A DNA stretch of 64,000 nucleotides from Humitalea rosea (lineage in GTDB: Bacteria; Pseudomonadota; Alphaproteobacteria; Acetobacterales; Acetobacteraceae): assembly GCF_003253705.1 (NCBI RefSeq), contig NZ_QKYU01000006.1, positions 1 to 64,000 of the forward strand, read 5' to 3'. Position 1 is the stretch's first letter; every line of letters starts with the position of its first letter. The position numbers were made by a program, and so were the translations under genes. The notes beneath the pieces are model-generated. The model worked only from the letters and a program-made list of their open reading frames with translations. It searched no databases and was not told the origin of the DNA. Below, piece after piece: positions 1-8,166 of this stretch.

Positions 1-109
1 GGGAATAGGGTGCTCCCATCGACGCTGGCCTCCTACCCAGCCAGAACCTTGAATCAGATCACCCTCCGCGTCGGGAAGAAAATTCGATTCAGCCCCAACG
101 CATCCCGCT

Positions 110-1276
110 CTAACCGTCCAAAGGCATCCGGAAGGTGAAGCGCGTCTCGGCGGGGTCGGACGCCACCTCGATCACGCCGCCATGGGCGCGCGCGATTTCG
201 GAGGCGATGAACAGGCCCAACCCCAGCCCGTTCTGGCTGGAGCCTCCGCGGAAAAACGGCTGGAACAGGCGCTCCAGCACCGCAGGCGGGATCGGGTCGC
301 CCCCGCTCGCGACCGAAAGCTCCAGCATATTGCCTTGTGTTGTCGCACTGACCCGGATCGGGGCCTCCGGCGCACCATGCACCAGGGCATTGGCCAGCAG
401 GTTCGACAGCAGCTGCGCGACCCGGGCGTGATCGCAATTGACCGGTCCGGCCAAGGCAATCTCCACCAGGATCTCGCGATCCTCCCAATTGCTTTGCAGC
501 TCCGCGATCACCTGGCGGAGTGTGGGCTCCAGGGGGGCGTTGGCATTGCGGGTCAAGGTCAGCCCACCGCCAAGGCGGCCCCGGGAAAAATCCAGCACAT
601 TGTCGATCAGCGCGCCCATGCGGGCCACGCTGCGCCGCATGTGGCCGATGATCACCGTGGATTGCGCAGGATACCGCAGCATCCGGGACATGCCGGAGCT
701 CAGCGACTGCAGCGGATTGCGCAGGTCATGCCCCAGGACGGCAATGAACTGCTCCCGCAGCAGCGCCGTTTCATGCTCCGCCAGCAGCTTTGCTTCAACG
801 GACGCCACCTTCGCATGGGCATCGAGATGAAATGCGATGAGTTCGGCGAAGAGTTTGAACATGCCGATGGTTTCGGGGCTGTCCAGCTTATGCGGATCGG
901 GATCGATGGCGCATAGCGTCCCGAAGAAGCTGCCATCCGCCAGGATGATCGGCATCGAGATATAGCTCTGGAACCCATACAACGCCGGGGTGCGATGGTC
1001 TCGATAGAGCGCGTCCTCGGCCACGTGGTTGATCACGACCGGGGCGAGGAGGTTGCGGACGGTGTGGCAGAGCGTCGTGTCGACCTTCAGCTCGCCGCCG
1101 GGCTGAAGGTCGAAGGCGATGCCATCCTGCACCGCGCAGGCCACCCAACGGGTTTCAGTGACCCGCGCGACCGCCGCGAAGCCCATGCCGGTGGTGCGGC
1201 ACACGACATTGAGGAGGGTCGGCATGGCCCCGATGCCCGCGATCGCGGACACAGCCCGCTCAATCTCGTCCGCCAT
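110..1276 (-). CDS. GAF-domain sensor histidine kinase (cytosolic)
   Basis: Two-component kinase of 388 residues. A GAF domain covers roughly residues 15-150. The phosphoacceptor H-box reads LGHDLRNPLQSL with His183. A HATPase domain follows from about 275 to the end, with an N-box (LLSNLLANALVHG) and a G2 box (GLGLGLFIASEIARAHGG). No membrane segment is visible, so the stimulus is probably sensed in the cytosol, either by the GAF pocket or by a partner. The ATG at 1276 is preferred because the GAF domain begins just after it; the frame stays open to an ATG at 1375, but those extra 33 residues are proline/arginine-rich and unlike the family. No response regulator lies next to it, so it is an orphan kinase here. 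It is divergent from the YiiX-like gene. The input signal cannot be read from sequence. Confidence 0.85.
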   Translation of the reverse strand: MADEIERAVSAIAGIGAMPTLLNVVCRTTGMGFAAVARVTETRWVACAVQDGIAFDLQPGGELKVDTTLCHTVRNLLAPVVINHVAEDALYRDHRTPALYGFQSYISMPIILADGSFFGTLCAIDPDPHKLDSPETIGMFKLFAELIAFHLDAHAKVASVEAKLLAEHETALLREQFIAVLGHDLRNPLQSLSSGMSRMLRYPAQSTVIIGHMRRSVARMGALIDNVLDFSRGRLGGGLTLTRNANAPLEPTLRQVIAELQSNWEDREILVEIALAGPVNCDHARVAQLLSNLLANALVHGAPEAPIRVSATTQGNMLELSVASGGDPIPPAVLERLFQPFFRGGSSQNGLGLGLFIASEIARAHGGVIEVASDPAETRFTFRMPLDG

Positions 1277-1368
1277 GAGGGGTCCGTCACATCTCCGGTT
1301 CGGCGGGCATTTTAGCACGGGGCCGCGCCACAGGGCAGGCGCGGTGGCGCCGGGCTTTCGTCCCAAAA

Positions 1369-1382
1369 CTAACAAATGTTAG
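1369..1382. promoter_or_regulatory. 14-bp palindrome in a divergent promoter region
   Basis: The sequence CTAACAAATGTTAG has 6-bp perfect arms around AA. It sits in a short AT-rich stretch between the divergent kinase (start 1276) and YiiX-like gene (start 1470 or 1425). Position and symmetry suit an operator, but no regulator family can be named. Confidence 0.3.
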
Positions 1383-1469
1383 GAAAAACTCCCAAATACC
1401 TTACTTTCCTCATTCTCCGATACGATGGCATTCTCCCAGCCGTGGCGAGCCGCCGCAGAGGATCACCAC

Positions 1470-2045
1470 ATGCCACGCGCGCAGGCCTGCGACATCATCA
1501 TCGATATGAAGCCAACCTTCGGGCATTGCGGCCTCGTCACCGGCAATTTCACCAACCGCTCCGCCACCATGCCAACCGGGCAGCAGGTGCTGCATGCGGT
1601 GTCGGAGGGGGTGATCGAGGGCCCCTGGGGCAATGGCCGCGCCTTCTGCTTCCGCTCCAGCGGGCTGTCGCGCGCGGAGGCCGAGCGCATCCAGAACGTG
1701 GCCAATGAGATCAAGGGTGCCGCCCAATACGGCGCCGCCCGCGCGATCTTCAAAAGCTGGACCGGCAGCAGCAAGTTCGGCACCGGCGCCTTCGAGCGCC
1801 TGTATAAATACCGGACCAACATGCAGAACAGTCAGGGTGTGCTCAAGAACGTCTATTGTTCGGAGCTTGTGGTGGTGGCCTATCAGCTTGGGCTTCAGAT
1901 CAACCGGCAGCACGCATCCTGGATCGACCTGGATGGCAAGCACACCCTGCCCAGCACGCTCAAGACCTGGCTGACCGGCCGTCCGACCAACTGGACCTGC
2001 ATGGGCATGGTCACCGACGACACACTGGAACTCTCGCCGGTCTGA
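1470..2045 (+). CDS. YiiX/C92-like permuted papain-fold protein
   Basis: Protein of 191 residues resembling the permuted NlpC/P60-like amidases (YiiX/YaeF, peptidase family C92). The two family hallmarks are visible: a His-containing strand GHCGLVTG early, and the Cys-helix motif VYCSELVVVAYQLG in the last third. In this family the His precedes the catalytic Cys, and proposed roles are cleavage of peptides, peptidoglycan or acyl groups. There is no clear signal peptide, so it is probably cytosolic. The ATG at 1470 is preferred because AGAGGA lies 8 bases upstream; an in-frame ATG at 1425 lacks a ribosome site and would add 15 residues. It stands alone downstream of the divergent region with the histidine kinase. 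The substrate is unknown. Confidence 0.65.
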   Translation: MPRAQACDIIIDMKPTFGHCGLVTGNFTNRSATMPTGQQVLHAVSEGVIEGPWGNGRAFCFRSSGLSRAEAERIQNVANEIKGAAQYGAARAIFKSWTGSSKFGTGAFERLYKYRTNMQNSQGVLKNVYCSELVVVAYQLGLQINRQHASWIDLDGKHTLPSTLKTWLTGRPTNWTCMGMVTDDTLELSPV

Positions 2046-2128
2046 ACCGGCCGCCCATTTGCGCCGCCCCAATTGCCATCCGCCTGCTGGCGTCGATACT
2101 GCGCGACCATGACGCAGGACCCCAGCCG

Positions 2129-3748
2129 ATGATCCGGTCAGCCTTTGCCGCAGCGCTCGCCCTCCTCCTCGCCGCCCCTGCTCACGCCCAGCTTCAGACC
2201 CAGACCCAGACCCTGCGCATCGCCATGGCGGCCGAGCCGACCTCGGCCGACCCGCAGAACTATGCGGCCGCGCCGAACTCCACCCTGCACGACCATGTCT
2301 TCGAGGGGCTGGTGGATCTGGACGCCCGGTTGAAGGCGCGGCCCTCGCTCGCCGTCTCCTGGAGCCGCCGCGACGATCTGACCTGGGTGTTCCAACTGCG
2401 CGAGGGCGTGCGGTTTCACAATGGCCAGCCCTTCACCTCGGCCGATGTCGTGTTCTCCTATTGCCGGATGCTGAACAACCCGACCGAGCTTGCGGTCAGC
2501 TTCTCCTCCACCGTGCGCCGCCTGGCCTCGGTGGTGGCGGAGGGGCCGCTGCGCCTCGTCATCACCACCCGCCAGCCGGAGCCGCTGCTCGCCTCCGACC
2601 TGTCCGGCCTGCGGATCATCCCCGCCAGCCTGGTGCCGGCCCGCCCCATCGCCTTCGACATCGCCACCAAATGCGCCGGCGAGGGCCAGCCCTGGCCGAC
2701 GCTGGAGCAGTTCAACGACGGCACCGCCGCCATCGGCACCGGCCCCTTCAAGCTGGCCCATTTCGGCCGCAGCGGGGTGACGGAGCTGGTCCGCAACGAT
2801 GATTACTGGGGGCCGAAGCCGTATTGGCAGCAGGTGCGGCTGCAACCGGTGACCGCGGCCGGCCCGCGGCTGGCGGGATTGCTGGCCGGCGACCATGACA
2901 TGGTCGAGGCCCCGGCGACCGGCGACATCCCCCGCCTGCGCGGCAATGAGGCGATCCGGCTGGCCATCGCGCCGACCACGCGGCTGATCTTCCTCCAGCT
3001 CGACCAGCGCGAGCCGGCGCCCTTCGTGAACGGCGGCGAGGGCCCCAATCCGCTGCGCGATGCACGGGTGCGGCAGGCGCTGTCGCTGGCGATCGACCGC
3101 AAGACCATCGCCGAGCGGGTGATGGATGATCTGGCGCTGCCGGCCACGCAGATCCTGCCCGATGGCATGTTCGGCACCATCCCCGGCCTGCCGGTGCTGC
3201 CCTACGACCCCGCCCGCGCCAAGGCGCTGCTGGCCGAGGCAGGCTATCCCGACGGCTTCGCCATCACCTTGCATGCGACCAACAACCGCTATGTGAACGA
3301 TGCCCGCATCGCCCAGGCGCTGGCGCAGTATTTCACCCGGATCGGCGTGCGGACGGTGGTGGATGCGATGCCCTCCAACGTCTTCTTCGGGCGGCGGGCG
3401 CGGCGGGAGTTCTCGGTGCCGATGGGCGGCTGGTCGGCCTCGGCCGAGGAGACGCTGCTGTTCTTCCGCAGTTGGCTGACCACCGCCAACCGCGAGCGCG
3501 GGATCGGCGGCAGCAATTACTCCGGCTGGTCCAATGCGGCCTTCGACGCCGCCGCGGTCACCGCCTTGACGACGATGGACGAGACGACGCGTGGGCAGTT
3601 GCTGCGTGAGGCCTCGCGCATCGCGCTGGAGCAGATGCCGGTGCTGCCGATCCATTTCGAAAGCGCCGTCTGGGCGTTCCGCCGTGGCCTGGCCTTCGCC
3701 GGGCGCATGGACCAGACGACTTTGGCACAGGATGTGACCCCCGAATGA
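2129..3748 (+). CDS. ABC transporter periplasmic peptide/solute-binding protein (SBP_bac_5)
   Basis: Periplasmic binding component of a dipeptide/oligopeptide/nickel-type ABC importer, 539 residues, normal for the family. The chosen ATG begins a Sec signal peptide (MIRSAFAAALALLLAAPAHA, cleavage near residue 21). The mature protein then has family-typical features: RIAMAAEPTSADPQ, the HVFEGLVDLDA segment, VFQLREGVRFHNGQPFTSADVVFSY, and GTGPFKL further on. The frame is open well upstream, but that stretch overlaps the YiiX-like gene and is not coding. No permease or ATPase gene is nearby, so the importer must be encoded elsewhere or the protein works as an orphan receptor. Its stop codon overlaps the start of the hydrolase gene (ATGA), implying translational coupling. 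The ligand is not predictable. Confidence 0.92.
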   Translation: MIRSAFAAALALLLAAPAHAQLQTQTQTLRIAMAAEPTSADPQNYAAAPNSTLHDHVFEGLVDLDARLKARPSLAVSWSRRDDLTWVFQLREGVRFHNGQPFTSADVVFSYCRMLNNPTELAVSFSSTVRRLASVVAEGPLRLVITTRQPEPLLASDLSGLRIIPASLVPARPIAFDIATKCAGEGQPWPTLEQFNDGTAAIGTGPFKLAHFGRSGVTELVRNDDYWGPKPYWQQVRLQPVTAAGPRLAGLLAGDHDMVEAPATGDIPRLRGNEAIRLAIAPTTRLIFLQLDQREPAPFVNGGEGPNPLRDARVRQALSLAIDRKTIAERVMDDLALPATQILPDGMFGTIPGLPVLPYDPARAKALLAEAGYPDGFAITLHATNNRYVNDARIAQALAQYFTRIGVRTVVDAMPSNVFFGRRARREFSVPMGGWSASAEETLLFFRSWLTTANRERGIGGSNYSGWSNAAFDAAAVTALTTMDETTRGQLLREASRIALEQMPVLPIHFESAVWAFRRGLAFAGRMDQTTLAQDVTPE

Positions 3749-4623
3749 GCATGCTCTCCGACGCGCTGGCCGGCCCCGGCCGTGCCGCTTTGCCCTGGCT
3801 GGATGCCGCCTGCGACGCCGCGTGGCCGCTGACGCTGCATACCTACCGCCCGGCCGGCTACACGCCGGACCGCCCGGTCGTGCTGGTGCAGCACGGCATG
3901 GGGCGGAATGGCAATGAGTATCGCGACTTCTGGATCCCGGCGGCGGAGAAGCACGGGCTGCTGATCGTCGCCACCACCTTCGGCAAGGACGCCTGGCCGG
4001 CGGCCGAACACTACAACAACGGCCTGGTCCTGGATGATGCGGGCCGGCTGCGCCCGCGCGACGCCTGGGCCTATGCCATCCCTTTGCGCGCCTTCGCGGC
4101 CTTGCGCGAGGCCGGGGTCACCACACGCCCCCGCGCGCATCTGTTCGGCCATTCGGCGGGCGGGCAGTTCGGCCACCGGCTGATGGCGACGCAGCCGCAT
4201 ACGGCGCTGGAGGCCGTGACCATCGGCAACCCCGGCTGGTACACCCTGCCGGTGCTGACGCAGGATTTTCCCTCCGGCATGGGCGGCATCGGCCTCGGCG
4301 ACGCCGAGGTGGAGGCGTTGCTCACCTTCCCGATGACGATTCTGGCCGGGGACCGGGATATCGAAACCTCCGGCCCCTCGCTGCCGGCGCAGCCCGCGGC
4401 GCTGGCCCAGGGGCCGCACCGCTTCGCCCGCGCGCACCACTATCTGGCGGCCGGGCAGGCCGAGGCGGCGCGGCGCGGCATCGCCTGCAACTGGCGTCTC
4501 GTGCCGGTCGCGGGCATCGGCCATGACGGGGCGGCGATGTCGCGCGTCGCCGCCGCGCTGTGGTTCGAGGACCGGCTGATCTCGGCCGAGGAAGCCGGGG
4601 CCAGCGCGGTCGGGGCGCTGTAG
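3745..4623 (+). CDS. Alpha/beta hydrolase, PHB-depolymerase/esterase-like
   Basis: Alpha/beta-hydrolase of 292 residues. An oxyanion-region motif VLVQHGMGRNGNEYRD is followed by the nucleophile elbow GHSAGGQFGH, giving a Ser nucleophile in GxSxG. A late GIGHDGAAMS supplies the likely catalytic His. The N-terminal pattern resembles secreted poly(3-hydroxyalkanoate)/feruloyl esterases, but no signal peptide is present, so it is probably cytosolic. The start overlaps the stop of the upstream binding protein by four bases, so the two are co-translated; the hydrolase may process what the importer takes up (inference). Transcription probably ends at the perfect palindrome that begins in its own stop codon. 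Substrate uncertain. Confidence 0.85.
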   Translation: MSMLSDALAGPGRAALPWLDAACDAAWPLTLHTYRPAGYTPDRPVVLVQHGMGRNGNEYRDFWIPAAEKHGLLIVATTFGKDAWPAAEHYNNGLVLDDAGRLRPRDAWAYAIPLRAFAALREAGVTTRPRAHLFGHSAGGQFGHRLMATQPHTALEAVTIGNPGWYTLPVLTQDFPSGMGGIGLGDAEVEALLTFPMTILAGDRDIETSGPSLPAQPAALAQGPHRFARAHHYLAAGQAEAARRGIACNWRLVPVAGIGHDGAAMSRVAAALWFEDRLISAEEAGASAVGAL

Positions 4624-4661
4624 GGCACGAGATCGGTCCGGCCGGACCGATCTCGTGCCCT
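4622..4661. terminator. Perfect 40-base palindrome, bidirectional terminator
   Basis: Two 20-base arms (4622-4641 and 4642-4661) are exact reverse complements with no spacer. The palindrome starts within the TAG stop of the plus-strand hydrolase and ends 14 bases before the stop of the convergent Bug gene (4676). A hairpin here would serve both converging transcripts. There is no strong T-run on either side, so mechanism and efficiency are inferred from structure and position. Confidence 0.75.
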
Positions 4662-4675
4662 GCAAGCATTTGGCG

Positions 4676-5638
4676 CTACTCGACCTTGCCGATCTTCTGC
4701 ACCGCCGCGACCAGCCTGGCACTGTCCGCGGCGAAGAAGGTCGCGAACTCCGGCGCGTCGAGGTAGTGCGGGGGTGAGCCGGCGGCGGTGAAGGCGCGGA
4801 TCAGCTCAGGATCGGCCATCGCCTGGCGCACCACATCGCGCAGCCGCGCCATCACCGGCGCTGGTGTCGCGGCGGGCGCGAAAAGCCCGGCCCAGATGTA
4901 GAACTCCACATCGGACAGGCCGGATTCCATGAAGGTCGGCACATCCGGGAAGGCCGCCGCCCGTTCCTGCCCCCAGCAGGCCAGCACCCGCAGCCGCCCG
5001 CTCGCGACATGCTGCGTCAGCGTGCCGGGCGCGCTGGCGAGCGCCTGGATGTTGCGCGAGAGCAGCGCCGTCACCGCCGGCCCCGCGCCCTGGAACGGCA
5101 CGTGCAACAGGCGGATTCCGGCCGATTTGGCGAACATCTCCATCGCCACATGCAGGGTGCCGTAGGTGCCGGAGGAGCCATAGGCGATCGACTCCGGTGC
5201 CGCGCGGGCGGCGGCGATGAACTCCGCCAGGGTCTGCCACGGCGCATCCGCCGGCACCGCCAGCATGGTCGGGTCGGCGTTGATCAGGGCGATGGGCGCA
5301 AGCTGATCGACGGTATAGGTCGGCTGCCGGTCGAACAGCCGCTCCGCGACCGGGATCACCGCCAGCGAGGACAGCGCCATCAGCAAGGTGCCGCCATCCG
5401 GCGCGGCGCGGGCGACGAAGGTATTGCCCAGCGCCCCCGCCGCGCCGCCGCGGTTCTGCACGATCACCGACTGGTGCAGGATCTTCTCCATCGCCGCCGC
5501 GACCGGGCGTGCCGCCAGATCCGCTTGCCCGCCGGGGGGGAAGGGCACGATGATGGTCAGCGGCCGGCTCGGCAGCTCCTGCGCCACGGCGGGTGCCGCG
5601 ACGGCAGCCGCCAGCAAAGAGCGTCGGAACAATTTCAT
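4676..5638 (-). CDS. Bug-family (tripartite tricarboxylate type) periplasmic solute-binding protein
   Basis: Extracytoplasmic binding receptor of 320 residues. The signal peptide MKLFRRSLLAAAVAAPAVA is followed by the family's first strand RPLTIIVPFPPGGQADLAAR, then NRGGAAGALGNTFVARAAPDG and the VPFQGAGPAVTALL loop, all characteristic of Bug/TctC proteins that bind small carboxylates, amides or aromatic acids. The ATG at 5638 is supported by GGGGAGG upstream; the frame stays open further but without signal-peptide character. No TctA/TctB membrane genes are present, which is common for Bug proteins. It follows an FAH-family hydrolase and an amidase on the same strand (31-base gap), so it may deliver the substrate of that pathway. 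The ligand is unknown. Confidence 0.92.
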   Translation of the reverse strand: MKLFRRSLLAAAVAAPAVAQELPSRPLTIIVPFPPGGQADLAARPVAAAMEKILHQSVIVQNRGGAAGALGNTFVARAAPDGGTLLMALSSLAVIPVAERLFDRQPTYTVDQLAPIALINADPTMLAVPADAPWQTLAEFIAAARAAPESIAYGSSGTYGTLHVAMEMFAKSAGIRLLHVPFQGAGPAVTALLSRNIQALASAPGTLTQHVASGRLRVLACWGQERAAAFPDVPTFMESGLSDVEFYIWAGLFAPAATPAPVMARLRDVVRQAMADPELIRAFTAAGSPPHYLDAPEFATFFAADSARLVAAVQKIGKVE

Positions 5639-5669
5639 TGCTTGTGTCCTCCCCTTGAGCGCCGGCGGT

Positions 5670-6539
5670 TCAGCCCACCGGATTTTCCAGCACACCAATC
5701 CCCGGCACCTCGATGCGGACGACATCGCCCGCCTTCAGGAACCGCGCCGGGGTGAAGCCGAGACCGACACCGGCGGGCGTGCCGGTGGCGATGATGTCGC
5801 CCGGCTCCAGCGTGATGGCGGCGCTGATCGTCTCGATCAGGGTCGGGATGTCGAAGATGAGGTCGGCGACCGGGGCGTGCTGGCGCTGTTCGCCATTGAC
5901 CCAGGTGGTGATGGTCAGCGCCTTCACATCGGGCACCGCATCGGCGGTCACGATGGCCGGGCCCATCGGGCCGAAGCCGTCGATGCCCTTGCCCAGCACC
6001 CATTGCCGGTGGCGGTGCTGCAAGGTGCGCGCGGTCACGTCGTTGATGATGGTGTAGCCGAAGACCGCGGCCATCGCCTCGGCCTTGGCGATCCCGCGCC
6101 CGCCGGCGCCGATCACCACGGCCAGTTCGCCCTCGTAATCGGTGCTGTCGGTGGGGTCGAGGTGGCCGGGGATGGTCTCCCCGGTCGCGATCACGCAGGT
6201 CGGCGGCTTGGTGAAGACGACGGGGGCCTCGGGCACCACCTCCTTGGCGGTGGCATCGAAGCCAGAGCCCGCGAATTCCTTGGCGTGCTCATGGTAGTTC
6301 TTGCCGACGCAGAAGATGTTCTTGGCCGGGCGGGGGATGGGGGCGAGCAGCCGCGCGCCCTGCACCACCGGGGCGGTCCGCAGCGCCTCGCGCGCCTTGG
6401 CCAGCATGGCGGGGCCGGCGGCGATCAGCCCGATCATCGTATGCGGCAGCCCGGCGCCGGACAGGTCCCGCACCGCGCCCGCGTCATCGAGCGCGCCAAG
6501 CAGGGGCACGCCCCCGCTGGAAAAGGTCACGAGGCGCAT
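5670..6539 (-). CDS. Fumarylacetoacetate hydrolase (FAH) family protein
   Basis: Hydrolase or decarboxylase/isomerase of the FAH superfamily, 289 residues. The start MRLVTF is typical of the group. The metal-site signature is visible: NIFCVGKNYHEHAKEF, then FTKPPT, then DYEGELAVVIG (carboxylate ligands) and GYTIINDVTARTLQ, ending with GDIIATGTPAGVG. These enzymes act on acylpyruvates, fumarylpyruvate, or 2-hydroxy-dienedioates in aromatic catabolism. The frame is open upstream of 6539, but that region is intergenic. It sits between the amidase (upstream, 79-base gap) and the Bug receptor (downstream), probably one transcript. The exact substrate cannot be assigned. Confidence 0.92.
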   Translation of the reverse strand: MRLVTFSSGGVPLLGALDDAGAVRDLSGAGLPHTMIGLIAAGPAMLAKAREALRTAPVVQGARLLAPIPRPAKNIFCVGKNYHEHAKEFAGSGFDATAKEVVPEAPVVFTKPPTCVIATGETIPGHLDPTDSTDYEGELAVVIGAGGRGIAKAEAMAAVFGYTIINDVTARTLQHRHRQWVLGKGIDGFGPMGPAIVTADAVPDVKALTITTWVNGEQRQHAPVADLIFDIPTLIETISAAITLEPGDIIATGTPAGVGLGFTPARFLKAGDVVRIEVPGIGVLENPVG

Positions 6540-6618
6540 GGGGGTTCCTCCAGGGAAATGGTTTGCGCAGATGTCGTGCCCGCTGCGCGCGCGCTTGTGA
6601 AGGGGATCAGACCAGGGC

Positions 6619-8013
6619 TCAGACGGGGGCGGCCGTGGCCACGCTGGCCGCCACCTCGATCGCCCGCGCGGCGCGGAAGGCGAGGTCGTCGCGATACAGC
6701 GCCGCCGCCACCTGCACCCCGCGCGGCATCCCCGCCTCATCCAGCCCGACCGGCACGGTGATGGCGGGTTGGCGGGTCAGGTTGAAGGCGAAGGTCCAGG
6801 GTGCCCAGTCGCGCCACAGCGCCTCCCAGGCGCGGATCGTCGGCTGGTCGGCGCCGATCGCGGCGGTGGGGGTGGAGGCGGTGAGGATCAGATCGTAGCG
6901 CTGGTGGAAGCGGGCCATGATGTGCGCCGCCTCGATCCGCAGCATCTCGGCACCCAGGAAGTCGGTCGCGGGCATGTCGTCCTGGCGGCGGGCGACCTCC
7001 TCGATCCCTGCATCCAGCAGCGCGCGTTTTTCCGGGGGCGTGGAGGCGACCAGGCGCGACAAGGCGACACCCCAGACGCGGCCGAAAATGGCGCTGGTGT
7101 CGGGCAGGCCGGGGTCGGCTTCCTCGACGATGGCGCCCTGGGCTTCCAGCATCCGGGCGGCGGCGACCAGGGCATCCTCGCCCTCCGCATCCAGGGGGGC
7201 GGCGAAGCCGAGGTTGCGGACCAGCGCGACGCGCAAGCCTGCGACACCCTGTTCGATGCCGTCCCGCCAGTCGCGGCGGTCATCGGGCAGCGCATAGGGG
7301 TCGCGCGCATCGAAGCGCGCCATGGCCGACATCATCAGTGCCGCATCGCGCACCGTGCGCGTCATCGGCCCGGCGCAGGCGACGCCGCTGAAGGCGCCAT
7401 GCGGCCATTGCGGGATGCGGCCGAAGCTCGGCTTCACGCCGACCAGGCCGCACCAGGCGGCAGGGATGCGAATGGAGCCGCCGGCATCGGTGCCCAGATG
7501 CAGCGGGCCGAAGCTCGCGGCCCCCGCGGCACCGGCCCCGGCGCTGGAGCCGCCCGGGGTGCGGTCGCGGTTCCAGGGGTTGCGGGTGATGCCGTGCAGC
7601 GGGCAGTCGCCCGGGGTCTTCCAGCCGAATTCGGTGGTGGTGGTCTTGCCGATGATGACCGCGCCCTCGGCCTTCAGCCCCATGACGAGGGGCGCGTCCT
7701 CGGTCGCCGGTGTCGCGTCGGTGGTGCGGCTGCCGCGGCGGGTGGGCAGGCCGGCCATGTTGACCAAGTCCTTCACCGTGGTCGGCACGCCATCCAGCAG
7801 CCCGATCGGGCGGCCGGCGGCCCAGCGCTGCGCGCTTTCGCCGGCCGCGATGTGGGAGCGGGGGTTCATGCAGGCGAAGGCGTTCACCCAGGGGTTGAGG
7901 CGGGCGACGCGCTCGGTGACGGCCTGCAGCGCCTCAACCGGGGAGAGGGCGCGGCGGGCGTAGAGGCCGAGCAGGGTCTCGGCGGTCATCAAGGCGGGGT
8001 CGGTGTCGGACAT
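6619..8013 (-). CDS. Amidase signature family enzyme
   Basis: Amide hydrolase of 464 residues. The Ser-cisSer-Lys triad context is complete: the Lys lies in GVPTTVKDLVNMAG, the cis-Ser in TPGGSSAGAGAAGA, and the nucleophile in LGTDAGGSIRIPAAWCG. Length is normal. It is probably cytosolic, as no signal peptide is seen. The ATG at 8013 (MSDTDPAL) is favoured because AGGT lies just upstream; an in-frame ATG at 8028 adds five residues. It heads the minus-strand set amidase, FAH hydrolase, Bug receptor, so a plausible role is deamidation of an imported amide before ring or acylpyruvate cleavage (inference). GatA of the tRNA amidotransferase is the main alternative, but no gatB or gatC is adjacent. 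Confidence 0.92.
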   Translation of the reverse strand: MSDTDPALMTAETLLGLYARRALSPVEALQAVTERVARLNPWVNAFACMNPRSHIAAGESAQRWAAGRPIGLLDGVPTTVKDLVNMAGLPTRRGSRTTDATPATEDAPLVMGLKAEGAVIIGKTTTTEFGWKTPGDCPLHGITRNPWNRDRTPGGSSAGAGAAGAASFGPLHLGTDAGGSIRIPAAWCGLVGVKPSFGRIPQWPHGAFSGVACAGPMTRTVRDAALMMSAMARFDARDPYALPDDRRDWRDGIEQGVAGLRVALVRNLGFAAPLDAEGEDALVAAARMLEAQGAIVEEADPGLPDTSAIFGRVWGVALSRLVASTPPEKRALLDAGIEEVARRQDDMPATDFLGAEMLRIEAAHIMARFHQRYDLILTASTPTAAIGADQPTIRAWEALWRDWAPWTFAFNLTRQPAITVPVGLDEAGMPRGVQVAAALYRDDLAFRAARAIEVAASVATAAPV

Positions 8014-8166
8014 GTGCGGGACCTGCATGGGGCGAGGGCGGCAGGATCGCGCGGAAGTGGGGGTGGGGATAGGGTGGGGGGCCGTCAGCCGCGCCTAGCT
8101 TGTGCGAAGAAGGCGATGGAGCGGAGGATACACATCCCAACCGCGAATTCTACCCGAGAACATAAA

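Noticed and set aside
1277-1375. Longer start of the histidine kinase at 1375
   Set aside because: The extra 33 residues are Pro/Arg-rich without family similarity and would cover the divergent promoter; the ATG at 1276 fits the GAF domain.
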